Assembly: GCF_003324485.1 (NCBI RefSeq)
Contig: NZ_QODK01000001.1
Span: forward strand, 1,116,001 to 1,180,000
Length of the DNA stretch: 64,000 bases
Source: Cohaesibacter intestini
GTDB taxonomy: Bacteria; Pseudomonadota; Alphaproteobacteria; Rhizobiales; Cohaesibacteraceae
Direction: 5' to 3'
Shown here piece by piece: positions 1-8,386 of the stretch. A program made the position numbers and the translations under genes. Numbering within the stretch: the stretch's first letter is position 1; every line of letters begins with the position of its first letter. The notes beneath the pieces are model-generated. The model was not told the origin of the DNA. It worked only from the letters and a program-made list of their open reading frames with translations, and made no database searches.

Positions 1-594
1 GCCTTGTTGACCCGGATGCAATGCGACATTGTTGATCTGGGCTGTGTGGCTGATGAACCGAATAGCACGCGCCGTGCTTTGGAGCAGGCGGCAAAGGCAG
101 CCGATCTGGTGGTGACGTCGGGCGGTGTGTCGGTTGGCGAGGAAGATCACGTCAAGGATGCGGTCCTTGCTCTGGGGTCGCTCGATTTGTGGAAGTTGAA
201 CATCAAGCCGGGCAAGCCGCTGGCCTTTGGCTGGCTGGGGGCGGTGCCCTTTGTCGGGCTGCCGGGCAATCCGGTCTCGGCCTATGTCACATTTCTTCTG
301 ATCTGTGCGCCCTTGATCCGCAAGATGCAGGGCCGGTCGGACAGTTTGCCTGCTGCTTCCAAGATTGCTTTGGGCTTTGATCAGGGCAAGGTCAGCATGC
401 GGCGGGACTTTGTCCGCGTGCGGGTGGCGGACAATGGAAAGGGCGCGCAGGAACTGGTGCCTTTTCCCCATCAGGGGTCAGCGGTGATGGTCAGTGTCTT
501 CTGGGCTGACGGGTTGGCGGCTTTGCCGGACGGTGTCCTGTCACGAAAAGGGGATCTGGTTGACTATTTCTCCTTTGATCGCTTGCTCGGCTGA
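1..594 (+). CDS. moeA: Molybdopterin molybdenumtransferase MoeA, C-terminal part (5' end outside window)
   Basis: The reading frame is open at base 1 and ends at TGA 592-594, so only the last 197 residues are present. MoeA inserts molybdate into adenylylated molybdopterin in the cytoplasm. The visible part carries the MoeA/MogA-fold motifs: VVTSGGVSVGEEDHV (the TSGG(V/I)S loop), the KPGKP segment, and GLPGNPVSAYV, followed by the small C-terminal beta domain. The gene is convergent with the next one; the two stop codons abut at 594/595. A Mo-cofactor gene is relevant because this window also encodes the molybdoenzyme subunit SoxC, but moeA is 23 kb away and probably housekeeping. Confidence 0.95.
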   Translation, partial: ALLTRMQCDIVDLGCVADEPNSTRRALEQAAKAADLVVTSGGVSVGEEDHVKDAVLALGSLDLWKLNIKPGKPLAFGWLGAVPFVGLPGNPVSAYVTFLLICAPLIRKMQGRSDSLPAASKIALGFDQGKVSMRRDFVRVRVADNGKGAQELVPFPHQGSAVMVSVFWADGLAALPDGVLSRKGDLVDYFSFDRLLG

Positions 595-1053
595 TCAGAG
601 GCTATCGGCTTGGCGCAGGCCAGTGAAGCAAAGCCGGATCTGACGCTGATGACGGTGAGCGCGATGCTCGATGAGATAGATGCCCTGCCATTGGCCAAGC
701 AGCATCTGCCCGTGATCAACGGGGATGGTTTCACTGACTGATGTGAGCGCGGTTTTCAGATGGGCAGGCATATCGTCCGGTCCTTCATAGGAATGGACAT
801 AATGGCGCCCCTGTGGTGCCAGATCTTCGAGATAGCTTAGCAAATCGTCCTGCACGGTCGGATCGGCATTTTCCTGAATGGTGAGGGACGCTGATGTGTG
901 CTGGATGAATAGGGTCACCGTGCCGGAGATGGCCCCTATGGATTGCAGCCAGTCTGCCACTGGACGGGTGATGATCTGGATGCTCTTGGCACCGGTCTGA
1001 AAGGACAGGCTGTCATGAATCACATCAAAGTGGGTGTTGGGGGCGGCTGGCAT
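595..1053 (-). CDS. YjbQ/UPF0047 family protein (secondary thiamine-phosphate synthase-like)
   Basis: A 152-residue protein of the YjbQ family, a small trimeric beta fold. Some members complement thiamine-phosphate synthase defects, but the physiological reaction is unsettled. The family block FIQHTSASLTIQENADP (about residues 49-65) contains the conserved His and Asn/Asp that line the putative metal site, and a second conserved patch follows around HGQMLLGQWQGIYLIEHR. I chose ATG 1051-1053 because GAGGAAA lies 6-7 nt upstream; starts at 1068 or 1113 would add an uncharacteristic N-terminus. It is monocistronic and convergent with moeA. Confidence 0.85.
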   Translation of the reverse strand: MPAAPNTHFDVIHDSLSFQTGAKSIQIITRPVADWLQSIGAISGTVTLFIQHTSASLTIQENADPTVQDDLLSYLEDLAPQGRHYVHSYEGPDDMPAHLKTALTSVSETIPVDHGQMLLGQWQGIYLIEHRAHRHQRQIRLCFTGLRQADSL

Positions 1054-1137
1054 CGGCTGTTTCCTCATTCCTTTAACAGAATGAGCGCACTCTAGGCCCG
1101 TTTGCTGCCCCAAGACAAGGAGGGTGACAAGGTGGGC

Positions 1138-2070
1138 CTAGAGGATGATGCCATCCCGAAAGGGGTCGGACGGATCAAAGATCAGCTTCGTCTCGGCCAT
1201 GATATAGGCCTGTCCGGTGATCTGCGGGATGATCCCTCCCGCTTGGCCGGGCTGATAGGAGAGCTGATAATGAGAGCCGATGATGCTTTCCTGCTGGATC
1301 TCTTCCCCCGGTGCCAATCGGTCATCGGCTGCCAGGCAGGCAAGCCGGGCCGAGCTGCCCGTGCCGCAAGGGGAGCGATCGTAAGTGTCGTCCGGGCATA
1401 GGACAAAATTCCTGCTGTGTATGTCCGGTTTGGGCGATGGGCCCTGGAAGATCACATGATCGACCTCTATCCCGGTTTGATCGGCTTGCTGGCGTTCATT
1501 GATCGCTGTGCGGATTGAAATCGCTGTGTCTGTCAGTGCGCGCAGGTTGGATGGCTCCACGGCAACAGGGCTGGGATCGATGATGTAGAACCAGTTGCCG
1601 CCATAGGCAATGTCGCCTGTGATGGTGCCCAAATCATCAAGCGTTATGCTGACATCCTTGGCCACGCGGCGGCTTTCAATGTTGCGCACGGTGACGGTGT
1701 TGCGGTCTGTCAGGGTGACTTCGACGATGCCTGCCGGAGTTTCGATCCGGTGGGTGCCGATGTCGATCCGACCCAAATGGGCCAAGGTGACGGCCAGACC
1801 GATGGTGCCGTGACCGCACATGCCAAGCACTGCACCAGCGTCAAAATAGATCACACCAGTGACGCAGCTTTCGTCGGTTGGCTCAACCAACAAGGCCCCG
1901 ACCATGGCCGGTTGTCCGCGTGGTTCCATCATGATCGCGCGATAAAGCGCCTGATGGTCGGTGGCCAGACGCTGAGCGCGATCTGAAAGCGACCCGGATC
2001 CAAGATCCGGGCCACCATCAAGGATCACCCGCGTCGGCTCACCACCCGTATGGCTGTCAATTACATGCAT
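1138..2070 (-). CDS. 4-hydroxyproline 2-epimerase / proline racemase family
   Basis: A 310-residue proline racemase-family enzyme, predicted to interconvert trans-4-hydroxy-L-proline and cis-4-hydroxy-D-proline. Both catalytic cysteines are present: Cys85 in MCGHGTIG and Cys235 in SPCGTGSSARLA. This argues for an epimerase or racemase rather than the 3-hydroxyproline dehydratase branch, which replaces the first cysteine with Thr or Ser. The start ATG 2068-2070 (MHVIDSHTGGEP) is the family-typical N-terminus. It overlaps the 3' end of the upstream DapA-like gene by 10 nt, implying translational coupling. That partner supports the hydroxyproline reading over plain proline racemization. Confidence 0.88.
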   Translation of the reverse strand: MHVIDSHTGGEPTRVILDGGPDLGSGSLSDRAQRLATDHQALYRAIMMEPRGQPAMVGALLVEPTDESCVTGVIYFDAGAVLGMCGHGTIGLAVTLAHLGRIDIGTHRIETPAGIVEVTLTDRNTVTVRNIESRRVAKDVSITLDDLGTITGDIAYGGNWFYIIDPSPVAVEPSNLRALTDTAISIRTAINERQQADQTGIEVDHVIFQGPSPKPDIHSRNFVLCPDDTYDRSPCGTGSSARLACLAADDRLAPGEEIQQESIIGSHYQLSYQPGQAGGIIPQITGQAYIMAETKLIFDPSDPFRDGIIL

Positions 2071-3020
2071 TCCTTGATGATCCCGCCTTGCGTGACCCAA
2101 TCGGCAAACCAGCTGCGGAACAGGGCATATTGCCGTTCGCAATAGGTGGCTTGCGAAGCGGTCAGAGCGTCGGTTTCGTTGAAATGCAGACGATATTCTT
2201 CTTCGCCATTCAGGACCAGCAGATACTTGTAATAGAGGACAAGATCCGGGCCTTCGTCAAAGCTGGACAGCACCTCGATGGCTTCGGTCAGCTCCAGCGC
2301 CCGTTGGCGGGCTTCGGCGTGCCCTTCGGCAGCCTTTTTCGACAGGCTCGCCAGCAGCAGGACTTCCTTAGGCAGAGCGGTGCCAATGCCGGTGATCGAG
2401 CCGGTGGCGCCGCAATTGACGATGCCATGATAAACGGCGGTGTCGACGCCGACCATCAGGGTGACCTGATCATCCTGCGCGGTGATGTTTTCCGCTGCAT
2501 AGCGCAGATCGGCCGGGCCACCAAACTCCTTGAAGCCAATCAGGTTCGGATGCTCGGCCCGCAGGGCAAAGAACAGATCGGCCTTGGTGGCAAAGCCATA
2601 ATAGGGGCTGTTATAAATGATCGAAGGGATGTCCGGTGCAGCTTCCAGAATGGCCTTGAAATGGTTCTTCTGGGCAGCTGGGGACGGGCCGCGTGACAGG
2701 ACGCGGGGAATGACCATCAGACCGGCAGCGCCCACTTTCTGCGCATGAGCGGCATGAGCGACTGCGGATTTGGAGTTGATGGCACCGGTACCGACCACCA
2801 CAGGCAAGCCGGCTTTGACCAGACGTTCAACGCCTTCCATGCGCTGTTCGTCACTGAGCAACGGCCAGTCGCCCATCGAGCCGCAATAGACCAGCGCGGA
2901 CATGCCAGCCTCGATCATTTCTTTGCCCTTTTTCACCAGCGCATCAAAATCCGGGGTGCGATCCGCTTTGCAGGGGGTCATTAAGGCAGGCATCGTGCCG
3001 CTGAAAATGTTGGAAGCCAT
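2061..3020 (-). CDS. DapA-fold lyase, candidate pyrroline-4-hydroxy-2-carboxylate deaminase
   Basis: A 319-residue member of the dihydrodipicolinate synthase/N-acetylneuraminate lyase family. The Schiff-base lysine is Lys164 (IGFKEFGG) and the proton-relay tyrosine is Tyr136 (IIYNSPYYGF), matching Lys161/Tyr133 of DapA. Its 10-nt overlap with the hydroxyproline epimerase gene points to the deaminase that converts 1-pyrroline-4-hydroxy-2-carboxylate to 2-oxoglutarate semialdehyde, rather than to lysine biosynthesis. This role is inferred from context. The start at 3018-3020 (MASNIFSGTMPALMTP) gives the family-typical N-terminus, although the nearest purine-rich stretch is rather distant. The D-hydroxyproline oxidase for the middle step is not in the window. 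Confidence 0.8.
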   Translation of the reverse strand: MASNIFSGTMPALMTPCKADRTPDFDALVKKGKEMIEAGMSALVYCGSMGDWPLLSDEQRMEGVERLVKAGLPVVVGTGAINSKSAVAHAAHAQKVGAAGLMVIPRVLSRGPSPAAQKNHFKAILEAAPDIPSIIYNSPYYGFATKADLFFALRAEHPNLIGFKEFGGPADLRYAAENITAQDDQVTLMVGVDTAVYHGIVNCGATGSITGIGTALPKEVLLLASLSKKAAEGHAEARQRALELTEAIEVLSSFDEGPDLVLYYKYLLVLNGEEEYRLHFNETDALTASQATYCERQYALFRSWFADWVTQGGIIKECM

Positions 3021-3445
3021 CGTGTCTGTTCTCGCCTCGTGATAGGGTGTTTTCGTTTGTTGGATATTGTATACTATTTTCAATCACAGGCAATCCCTTT
3101 CTTTTTATCCGCTTTCCGGATCCTTGCTTCGTCTTTCGACGTCTCTCAAAAACCGATGAAATGGGACGAGGCGGAGCAGGCTCATCCTGTTCAGACAGAT
3201 GAATAGGGATGGGAAAGCGGGCGAAAAGGACTGGATTTCACTTGATCATATTGCCTATTGATGAGGGAGAGGATACCAGTAGAGCAAAGCAGATCGGTCT
3301 TTGCCGGTCATCCCCTTTTGCGCATGGTGTCTTGTGCCTGCCGTCTGTTGGCCATCGACAGGGCAAGTGTTGGAGACATTTGCATCGCAAGCAGGGTTAG
3401 AGCTTCGCGATAGAAGCGTTTTCCCAAGAGTGGACTTTGATATTT
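3021..3445. promoter_or_regulatory. Divergent intergenic region with GTATAC-centred dyad
   Basis: This 425-nt gap separates the leftward hydroxyproline genes from the rightward gmd operon, so it must hold both promoters. At 3066-3077 there is ATTGTATACTAT, a dyad around a perfect GTATAC core (10 of 12 positions symmetric), 46 nt upstream of the DapA-like start. TTGTATACAA-like dyads are typical of GntR/FCD-family operators, but no GntR gene is in the window, so the assignment is an inference. I see no convincing gene in the rest of the gap. Confidence 0.4.
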
Positions 3446-4567
3446 ATGACGAAAAAAGCACTGATCACAGGCATTACCGGGCAAGATGGCTCCTATCTTG
3501 CGGAGCTGTTGCTGGAAAAAGGCTATGAAGTGCATGGCATCAAGCGCCGGGCTTCCCAATTCAACACCCAGCGGATCGATCATATTTTTCAGGATCCTCA
3601 TGTTGAGAATGCCAATCTGAAACTGCATTATGGCGATCTGACCGACACGTCGAACCTGACGCGGATCATCAGCGAAGTGCAGCCCGATGAAGTGTATAAT
3701 CTGGGGGCGCAGTCTCATGTGGCCGTCAGCTTTGAAGCGCCGGAATATACCGCGGATACGGATGCGATTGGCACTTTGCGGTTGCTGGAGGCCATTCGTT
3801 TTCTGGGCCTTGAGAAAAAGACCCGCTTCTATCAGGCGTCGACGTCAGAGCTATATGGTCTGGTGCAGGAAACACCGCAGAAGGAAACCACGCCCTTTTA
3901 TCCGCGCTCGCCTTATGCGGTGGCCAAGCTCTATTCCTACTGGATCACGGTCAATTACCGCGAGGCCTATGGCATGTATGCCTGCAACGGCATTCTGTTC
4001 AATCATGAAAGCCCGCGTCGTGGAGAAACCTTCGTGACCCGCAAGATCACGCGCGGTTTGGCCAATATTGCGCAGGGGCTGGAAGAATGCCTCTATATGG
4101 GCAATATCGACGCCTTGCGCGATTGGGGCCATGCCAAGGATTATGTCCGGATGCAGTGGATGATGTTGCAACAGGACGAACCGGAAGATTTTGTCATTGC
4201 CACCGGGGTGCAATATTCGGTGCGCCAGTTTGTGCAATGGTCGGCAGAAGAGCTGGGCATCAAGCTGCGCTTTGAAGGCACGGGGCTTGAGGAAGTTGCT
4301 GTGGTGGAAGCCGTGATTTCCGACATGGCTCCGGCGGTGAAAGCCGGAGATGTTGTGTTGCGCATCGATCCACGCTACTTCCGTCCGGCGGAGGTGGAAA
4401 CCCTTCTTGGTGATCCAACCAAGGCCAAGGACAAACTGGGTTGGGAGCCTGCCATTACCGTTCAGGAAATGTGTGCGGAGATGGTGCGCGAAGACCTCAA
4501 GGCTGCGCGTCGGGCCCGAGTTCTGCAAGAGCATGGCTATGAGTTGCCGGTATCGGTCGAGGGATGA
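3446..4567 (+). CDS. gmd: GDP-mannose 4,6-dehydratase
   Basis: A 373-residue extended SDR that converts GDP-D-mannose to GDP-4-keto-6-deoxy-D-mannose in the cytoplasm. Visible features are the NADP-binding loop [12 protein letters not shown] (residues 9-20), the catalytic TSE triplet (Thr133-Ser134-Glu135), Tyr157 and Lys161 in SPYAVAK, and the Gmd-specific FNHESPRRG motif. Start ATG 3446 is preferred over the in-frame TTG at 3437 because MTKKALITG is the usual N-terminus. The stop overlaps the next start by 4 nt (ATGA), so it is the first gene of a tightly coupled three-gene nucleotide-sugar operon. Confidence 0.95.
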   Translation: MTKKALITGITGQDGSYLAELLLEKGYEVHGIKRRASQFNTQRIDHIFQDPHVENANLKLHYGDLTDTSNLTRIISEVQPDEVYNLGAQSHVAVSFEAPEYTADTDAIGTLRLLEAIRFLGLEKKTRFYQASTSELYGLVQETPQKETTPFYPRSPYAVAKLYSYWITVNYREAYGMYACNGILFNHESPRRGETFVTRKITRGLANIAQGLEECLYMGNIDALRDWGHAKDYVRMQWMMLQQDEPEDFVIATGVQYSVRQFVQWSAEELGIKLRFEGTGLEEVAVVEAVISDMAPAVKAGDVVLRIDPRYFRPAEVETLLGDPTKAKDKLGWEPAITVQEMCAEMVREDLKAARRARVLQEHGYELPVSVEG

Positions 4568-5505
4568 GCATGGACAGTCAGAAGCGCCTGCTGCTGACCG
4601 GTGGCGGCGGCATGGTTGGCCGCAATGTTTTGGATCATCCGGCAGCGGCCAGCTGGGACATTGTTGCGCCGCGTAGCGCGGATCTGGATCTGACGGACCG
4701 GGTGGCGGTGGATGCCTATATGGCTGAGATCAAGCCCGATCTTGTGATCCATGCGGCGGGTCGGGTCGGTGGCATTCATGCCAACATTGCCAACCCGGTG
4801 GCTTTTCTTGATGATAACCTTCTGATGGGGCGCAATGTGATCATGGCGGCTCGTCAGGCCGGTGTGAAGCAGCTGATCAATCTGGGCTCGACCTGCATGT
4901 ATCCGCGTGAAGCGGTCAATCCTCTGGTCGAGGACAGCATCCTGACCATGCCGTTGGAGCCGACCAACGAAGGCTATGCGCTGGCCAAGATCATGGCGGC
5001 GCGTCTGTGCGACTATATCCGCACCGAAGATGCAAGCTTTGCCTACAAGACCCTCATTCCCTGCAACCTCTATGGGGCGCATGACAAGTTTGATCCGCGC
5101 CATTCGCATTTGGTGCCTGCAATCATTCACAAGGTTCATCAGGCCAACAAGACTGGCATCAATGAGGTTGAAATCTGGGGGGATGGTACCGCCCGGCGCG
5201 AATTTCTGTTTGCGGCCGATTTGGCGGATGCGATCCTGAAGGCGGCAGAGGATGTCGAGGGGCTGGCCGGCGCGATGAATATCGGTCTTGGCCATGACCA
5301 TTCGATCAATGACTATTATGCCATCGTGGCCGAGGTGATCGGCTGGGACGGGCGCTTTGTGCATGATCTGAGCAAACCGGTCGGCATGAAGCAAAAGCTC
5401 TGCTCGGTTGCCAAGCAAACGGCGTGGGGCTGGGAAGCGCCCACAGCCTTGCGGGACGGGATTGCCCGGACATACCAATATTATCTGGAAAGCGGACATT
5501 CATGA
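4564..5505 (+). CDS. GDP-4-keto-6-deoxy sugar epimerase-reductase (Fcl / ColC type)
   Basis: A 313-residue SDR of the GDP-L-fucose synthase type, doing 3,5-epimerization (or C5 epimerization) and NADPH-dependent C4 reduction. It shows the Rossmann motif TGGGGMVG (residues 12-19), catalytic Ser109 in NLGSTCMYP with Cys111 beside it, and the YALAK pair Tyr138/Lys142. GDP-L-fucose synthase and GDP-L-colitose synthase (ColC) are close homologues that the sequence alone does not separate here. The following gene encodes a ColD-type 3-dehydratase, so ColC is the better guess. It overlaps gmd by 4 nt at its start and the next gene by 4 nt at its end. Confidence 0.85.
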   Translation: MSMDSQKRLLLTGGGGMVGRNVLDHPAAASWDIVAPRSADLDLTDRVAVDAYMAEIKPDLVIHAAGRVGGIHANIANPVAFLDDNLLMGRNVIMAARQAGVKQLINLGSTCMYPREAVNPLVEDSILTMPLEPTNEGYALAKIMAARLCDYIRTEDASFAYKTLIPCNLYGAHDKFDPRHSHLVPAIIHKVHQANKTGINEVEIWGDGTARREFLFAADLADAILKAAEDVEGLAGAMNIGLGHDHSINDYYAIVAEVIGWDGRFVHDLSKPVGMKQKLCSVAKQTAWGWEAPTALRDGIARTYQYYLESGHS

Positions 5506-6674
5506 CTATCAAGTTTCCCCTTGCCACATCCTCTTGGGATCAGGCTGAGCTGGATGCCTTGCAGAAGGTGATCGCGTCGGACATGTATTCGATGGGGCCG
5601 GAAGTGAAGGCGTTCGAGGCGGAGTTTGCCGACTTTTTCGGTAGCCGCTATGCGGTGATGGTCAATTCCGGCTCCTCTGCCAACCTGCTGATGACGGCTG
5701 CTCTATTCTTCACCAAAAATGCCGATCTGAAGCTGGAACGGGGCGATGAAATCATCGTGCCGGCGGTCAGCTGGTCGACGACCTATTATCCGCTTGGACA
5801 ATATGGCCTGAAGATGAAGTTCGTCGATATCGACCTTGAGACCCTGAATTATGATCTTGAGGCATTGGCTGGGGCCATTTCCGAGAAGACCAAGGCGATC
5901 ATGCTGGTCAATCTGCTCGGCAATCCGAATGATTTTGACGCCATCAAGGCCCTCGTCGGCGACCGCTCAATCGCTCTGATTGAAGACAATTGCGAGTCCA
6001 TGGGGGCGACCTATCAGGGCAAGCAGGCTGGCACCTTCGGGGTTATGGGCAGCTATTCCTTCTTCTTCTCCCATCATATTTCCACCATGGAAGGGGGCAT
6101 GGTGGTGACCGATGATGAGGAGCTCTATCACGTCATGCTGAGCCTCAGGGCCCATGGCTGGACCCGCAATCTGCCGAAATTCAACCATGTCACCGGCGAG
6201 AAGAGCGACGATCCGTTCGAGGAAAGCTTCCGCTTCGTGCTGCCGGGCTACAATTTGCGGCCGCTGGAAATGTCCGGGGCCTTGGGCCGTGAACAGCTCA
6301 AGAAGCTACCATCCCTGATCAAAGGGCGGCGGGCAAACGGGACGCTGGTGCAGGCGGCTCTGTCGGATCATCCCGCTTTCATGATCCAGCGGGAAATCGG
6401 CGAGGCGAGCTGGTTCGGCTTTTCGCTGGTCATTCGCCCGGATGCGGGCCTGACGCGGGCTGAACTGGTGCAGCAACTGGGTGCGGCAGGTTTTGAGTGC
6501 CGGCCGATCGTTGCAGGCAACTTCGCCAAGAATGAAGTGATGCGCTATTTCGATTATGAAATCCATGGCCAGTTGGCCAATGCGGATTATATCGACGCCA
6601 ACGGTCTGTTCGTTGGCAATCACCACTATCCGGTGCCCGAAGCGGTTGAGGCTTTGGCCAAAATCGGCCGATAG
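5502..6674 (+). CDS. ColD-like GDP-4-keto-6-deoxymannose 3-dehydratase (DegT/DnrJ fold)
   Basis: A 390-residue DegT/DnrJ/EryC1/StrS-family protein. The residue that is normally the PLP-binding lysine is histidine: SHHISTMEGG, His191, aligned with the K of the usual K-N-x-x-x-x-E-G-G. Lys-to-His replacement is the hallmark of the PLP/PMP-dependent sugar 3-dehydratases ColD (388 aa, His188) and E1, not of aminotransferases such as perosamine synthase. Together with Gmd and the Fcl/ColC gene it would give GDP-L-colitose. Cofactor-contacting motifs VNSGSSAN (54-61) and EDNCESMGA (161-169) are intact. The start overlaps the previous stop by 4 nt; an intrinsic terminator follows 22 nt after the stop. 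Confidence 0.85.
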   Translation: MTIKFPLATSSWDQAELDALQKVIASDMYSMGPEVKAFEAEFADFFGSRYAVMVNSGSSANLLMTAALFFTKNADLKLERGDEIIVPAVSWSTTYYPLGQYGLKMKFVDIDLETLNYDLEALAGAISEKTKAIMLVNLLGNPNDFDAIKALVGDRSIALIEDNCESMGATYQGKQAGTFGVMGSYSFFFSHHISTMEGGMVVTDDEELYHVMLSLRAHGWTRNLPKFNHVTGEKSDDPFEESFRFVLPGYNLRPLEMSGALGREQLKKLPSLIKGRRANGTLVQAALSDHPAFMIQREIGEASWFGFSLVIRPDAGLTRAELVQQLGAAGFECRPIVAGNFAKNEVMRYFDYEIHGQLANADYIDANGLFVGNHHYPVPEAVEALAKIGR

Positions 6675-6696
6675 GACATCCATCTTTGACAGACAG

Positions 6697-6725
6697 AAAA
6701 CCCGCCATTTGGCGGGTTTTCTTTT
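6697..6725. terminator. Bidirectional intrinsic terminator
   Basis: A 10-bp perfect stem (AAAACCCGCC / GGCGGGTTTT) with a 4-nt ATTT loop, followed by CTTTTT on the plus strand and by a matching T run on the minus strand. It sits between the converging colD-like gene and the aldehyde dehydrogenase gene and can end both transcripts. Confidence 0.9.
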
Positions 6726-6740
6726 TCAGGCTTTCGGGGC

Positions 6741-8186
6741 TTAGATGCCACCCATGCAGACATATTTGATTTCGAGGAAATCATCGACGCCATATTTCGA
6801 GCCTTCGCGACCGAGACCGGATTGTTTGACGCCGCCAAAGGGGGCGACCTCGGTCGAGATATGGCCGGTATTGACGCCGACCATGCCGGTTTCCAAGCTT
6901 TCCGCCACGCGCCAGACCCGGCTCATGCTGTCGGAATAGAAATAACCCGCCAGACCGAATTCGCTGTCATTGGCCATGGCGATCACGTCTTCTTCCGTTT
7001 CAAAGCGGATGAGCGGTGCAATGGGGCCGAAGGTTTCTTCACTGTTGACCAGAGCAGTGGAAGGCACATCGGTCAAGATGGTCGGCTCGAAGAAAGTCCC
7101 TTCTAGCCGCTTGCCACCGGTCAGCACTTTTGCGCCTTTGGAAAGGGCGTCCTGCATGTGGCTTTCGACCTTGGCGACGGCGGCCTCGCTGATCAACGGC
7201 CCAGAGGTGACGCCTTCCTCCATGCCATTGCCGGTTTTCAGCCCGGCGACGGCGGCTTTCAACTTAGCCGCAAAGGCTTCATAGACCCCACTCTGGACAT
7301 AGATGCGGTTGGCACAGATGCAGGTCTGACCATTGTTGCGATATTTCGACATCATTGCGCCGTCGACAGCTGCATCGAGGTCAGCATCGTCAAAGACGAT
7401 GAATGGCGCATTGCCACCAAGCTCGAGGCTCAGTTTCTTGATGCCTTCGGCGCATTGGCGCATCAGGATCTTGCCGACCCGGGTGGAGCCGGTGAAGGTG
7501 ATTTTGGAGACTTTGGGGTTGGCACAAAGCTCTTCACCCGCCGCTGCTGCATTATGGTTCGGTACAACGCTGAAGACGCCCTTTGGGACACCGGCCCGTT
7601 CAGCCAAGACGGCCATGGCCAAAGCCGACAAGGGCGTCAATTCTGCCGGACGGGCAACAAAGGCGCAGCCAACGGCCAAGGCCGGGGCGACTTTACGGGC
7701 GATCATGGCATTGGGGAAATTCCATGGGGTGATCGAACCGACCACGCCGACGGGTTGTTTCAGCACGATAATGCGTTTGTCTGGCTGGTGGCCGGGGATG
7801 GTGTCGCCATAGATTCGCTTGGCTTCCTCGGCGAACCATTCAATGAAAGCTGCGCCATAGAGAATTTCGCCCTTGGCTTCAGGCAGGGGTTTGCCCATTT
7901 CGGCGCACAGGATGATCGCCAAATCATCGGCATTGGCGATCAACAGCTCCTGCCACTTGCGCAGGAGCTTGCCGCGTTGTTTGCCGGTCAGAGCAGCCCA
8001 GTGTTTTTGGGCGGCGTAGGCACCATCGATGGCCTCGCGCATGTGGGATATGTCGCAGTCGGCGACCTTGGCCACCAGATCGCCTGTGGCCGGGTTGGTG
8101 ACATCGAAGTGTCGATCAACGGCACGCCATTCCCCATTGATGTAGGCACGTGTCTCCAACAGGCTTGCGTCTTTTAGTTCCAGCAT
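6741..8186 (-). CDS. gabD: NAD(P)-dependent succinate-semialdehyde dehydrogenase family (GabD-like)
   Basis: A 481-residue aldehyde dehydrogenase oxidizing an aldehyde, most likely succinic semialdehyde, to the acid. The active site is complete: WNFP at 155-158, general base Glu255 (LSLELGG) and nucleophile Cys289 in GQTCICANR. The second cysteine at 291 gives the C-x-C pair typical of SSADH. An alternative substrate is 2-oxoglutarate semialdehyde, the product expected from the hydroxyproline genes 4 kb away, but that is context only. The start at 8184-8186 has GGGAAGAG just upstream. It is monocistronic, with a terminator on the 3' side. Confidence 0.88.
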   Translation of the reverse strand: MLELKDASLLETRAYINGEWRAVDRHFDVTNPATGDLVAKVADCDISHMREAIDGAYAAQKHWAALTGKQRGKLLRKWQELLIANADDLAIILCAEMGKPLPEAKGEILYGAAFIEWFAEEAKRIYGDTIPGHQPDKRIIVLKQPVGVVGSITPWNFPNAMIARKVAPALAVGCAFVARPAELTPLSALAMAVLAERAGVPKGVFSVVPNHNAAAAGEELCANPKVSKITFTGSTRVGKILMRQCAEGIKKLSLELGGNAPFIVFDDADLDAAVDGAMMSKYRNNGQTCICANRIYVQSGVYEAFAAKLKAAVAGLKTGNGMEEGVTSGPLISEAAVAKVESHMQDALSKGAKVLTGGKRLEGTFFEPTILTDVPSTALVNSEETFGPIAPLIRFETEEDVIAMANDSEFGLAGYFYSDSMSRVWRVAESLETGMVGVNTGHISTEVAPFGGVKQSGLGREGSKYGVDDFLEIKYVCMGGI

Positions 8187-8337
8187 GGCTCTTCCCGAAC
8201 TTTGGCTGCCTTCTCCTTTGCATCGGTTGGTAGAACGGCAGATTGTTGTGTTTGCGGCGAGAGCCTATGTGATCCGCTTCAGGGTCGCAAGCCAGAGGAA
8301 GGTCGTGTTTTGGGGAGAAATGAGGCTTGCTGACAGC

Positions 8338-8363
8338 AAAAAGGCCGCACTGGGCGGCCTTTT
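8338..8363. terminator. Intrinsic terminator of the chemoreceptor gene
   Basis: A stem AAAAGGCCGC / GCGGCCTTTT with a 5-nt loop and T-rich flanks lies 24 nt past the minus-strand stop of the chemoreceptor gene. It is symmetric, so it could also stop rightward readthrough. The rest of the 8187-8386 gap holds the upstream region of the aldehyde dehydrogenase gene. Confidence 0.85.
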
Positions 8364-8386
8364 CAAGGATGATGCTTTTGTCTGGC

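Noticed and set aside
5502..6674. Perosamine synthase or other sugar aminotransferase
   Set aside because: The PLP lysine is replaced by His191, incompatible with ordinary transamination.
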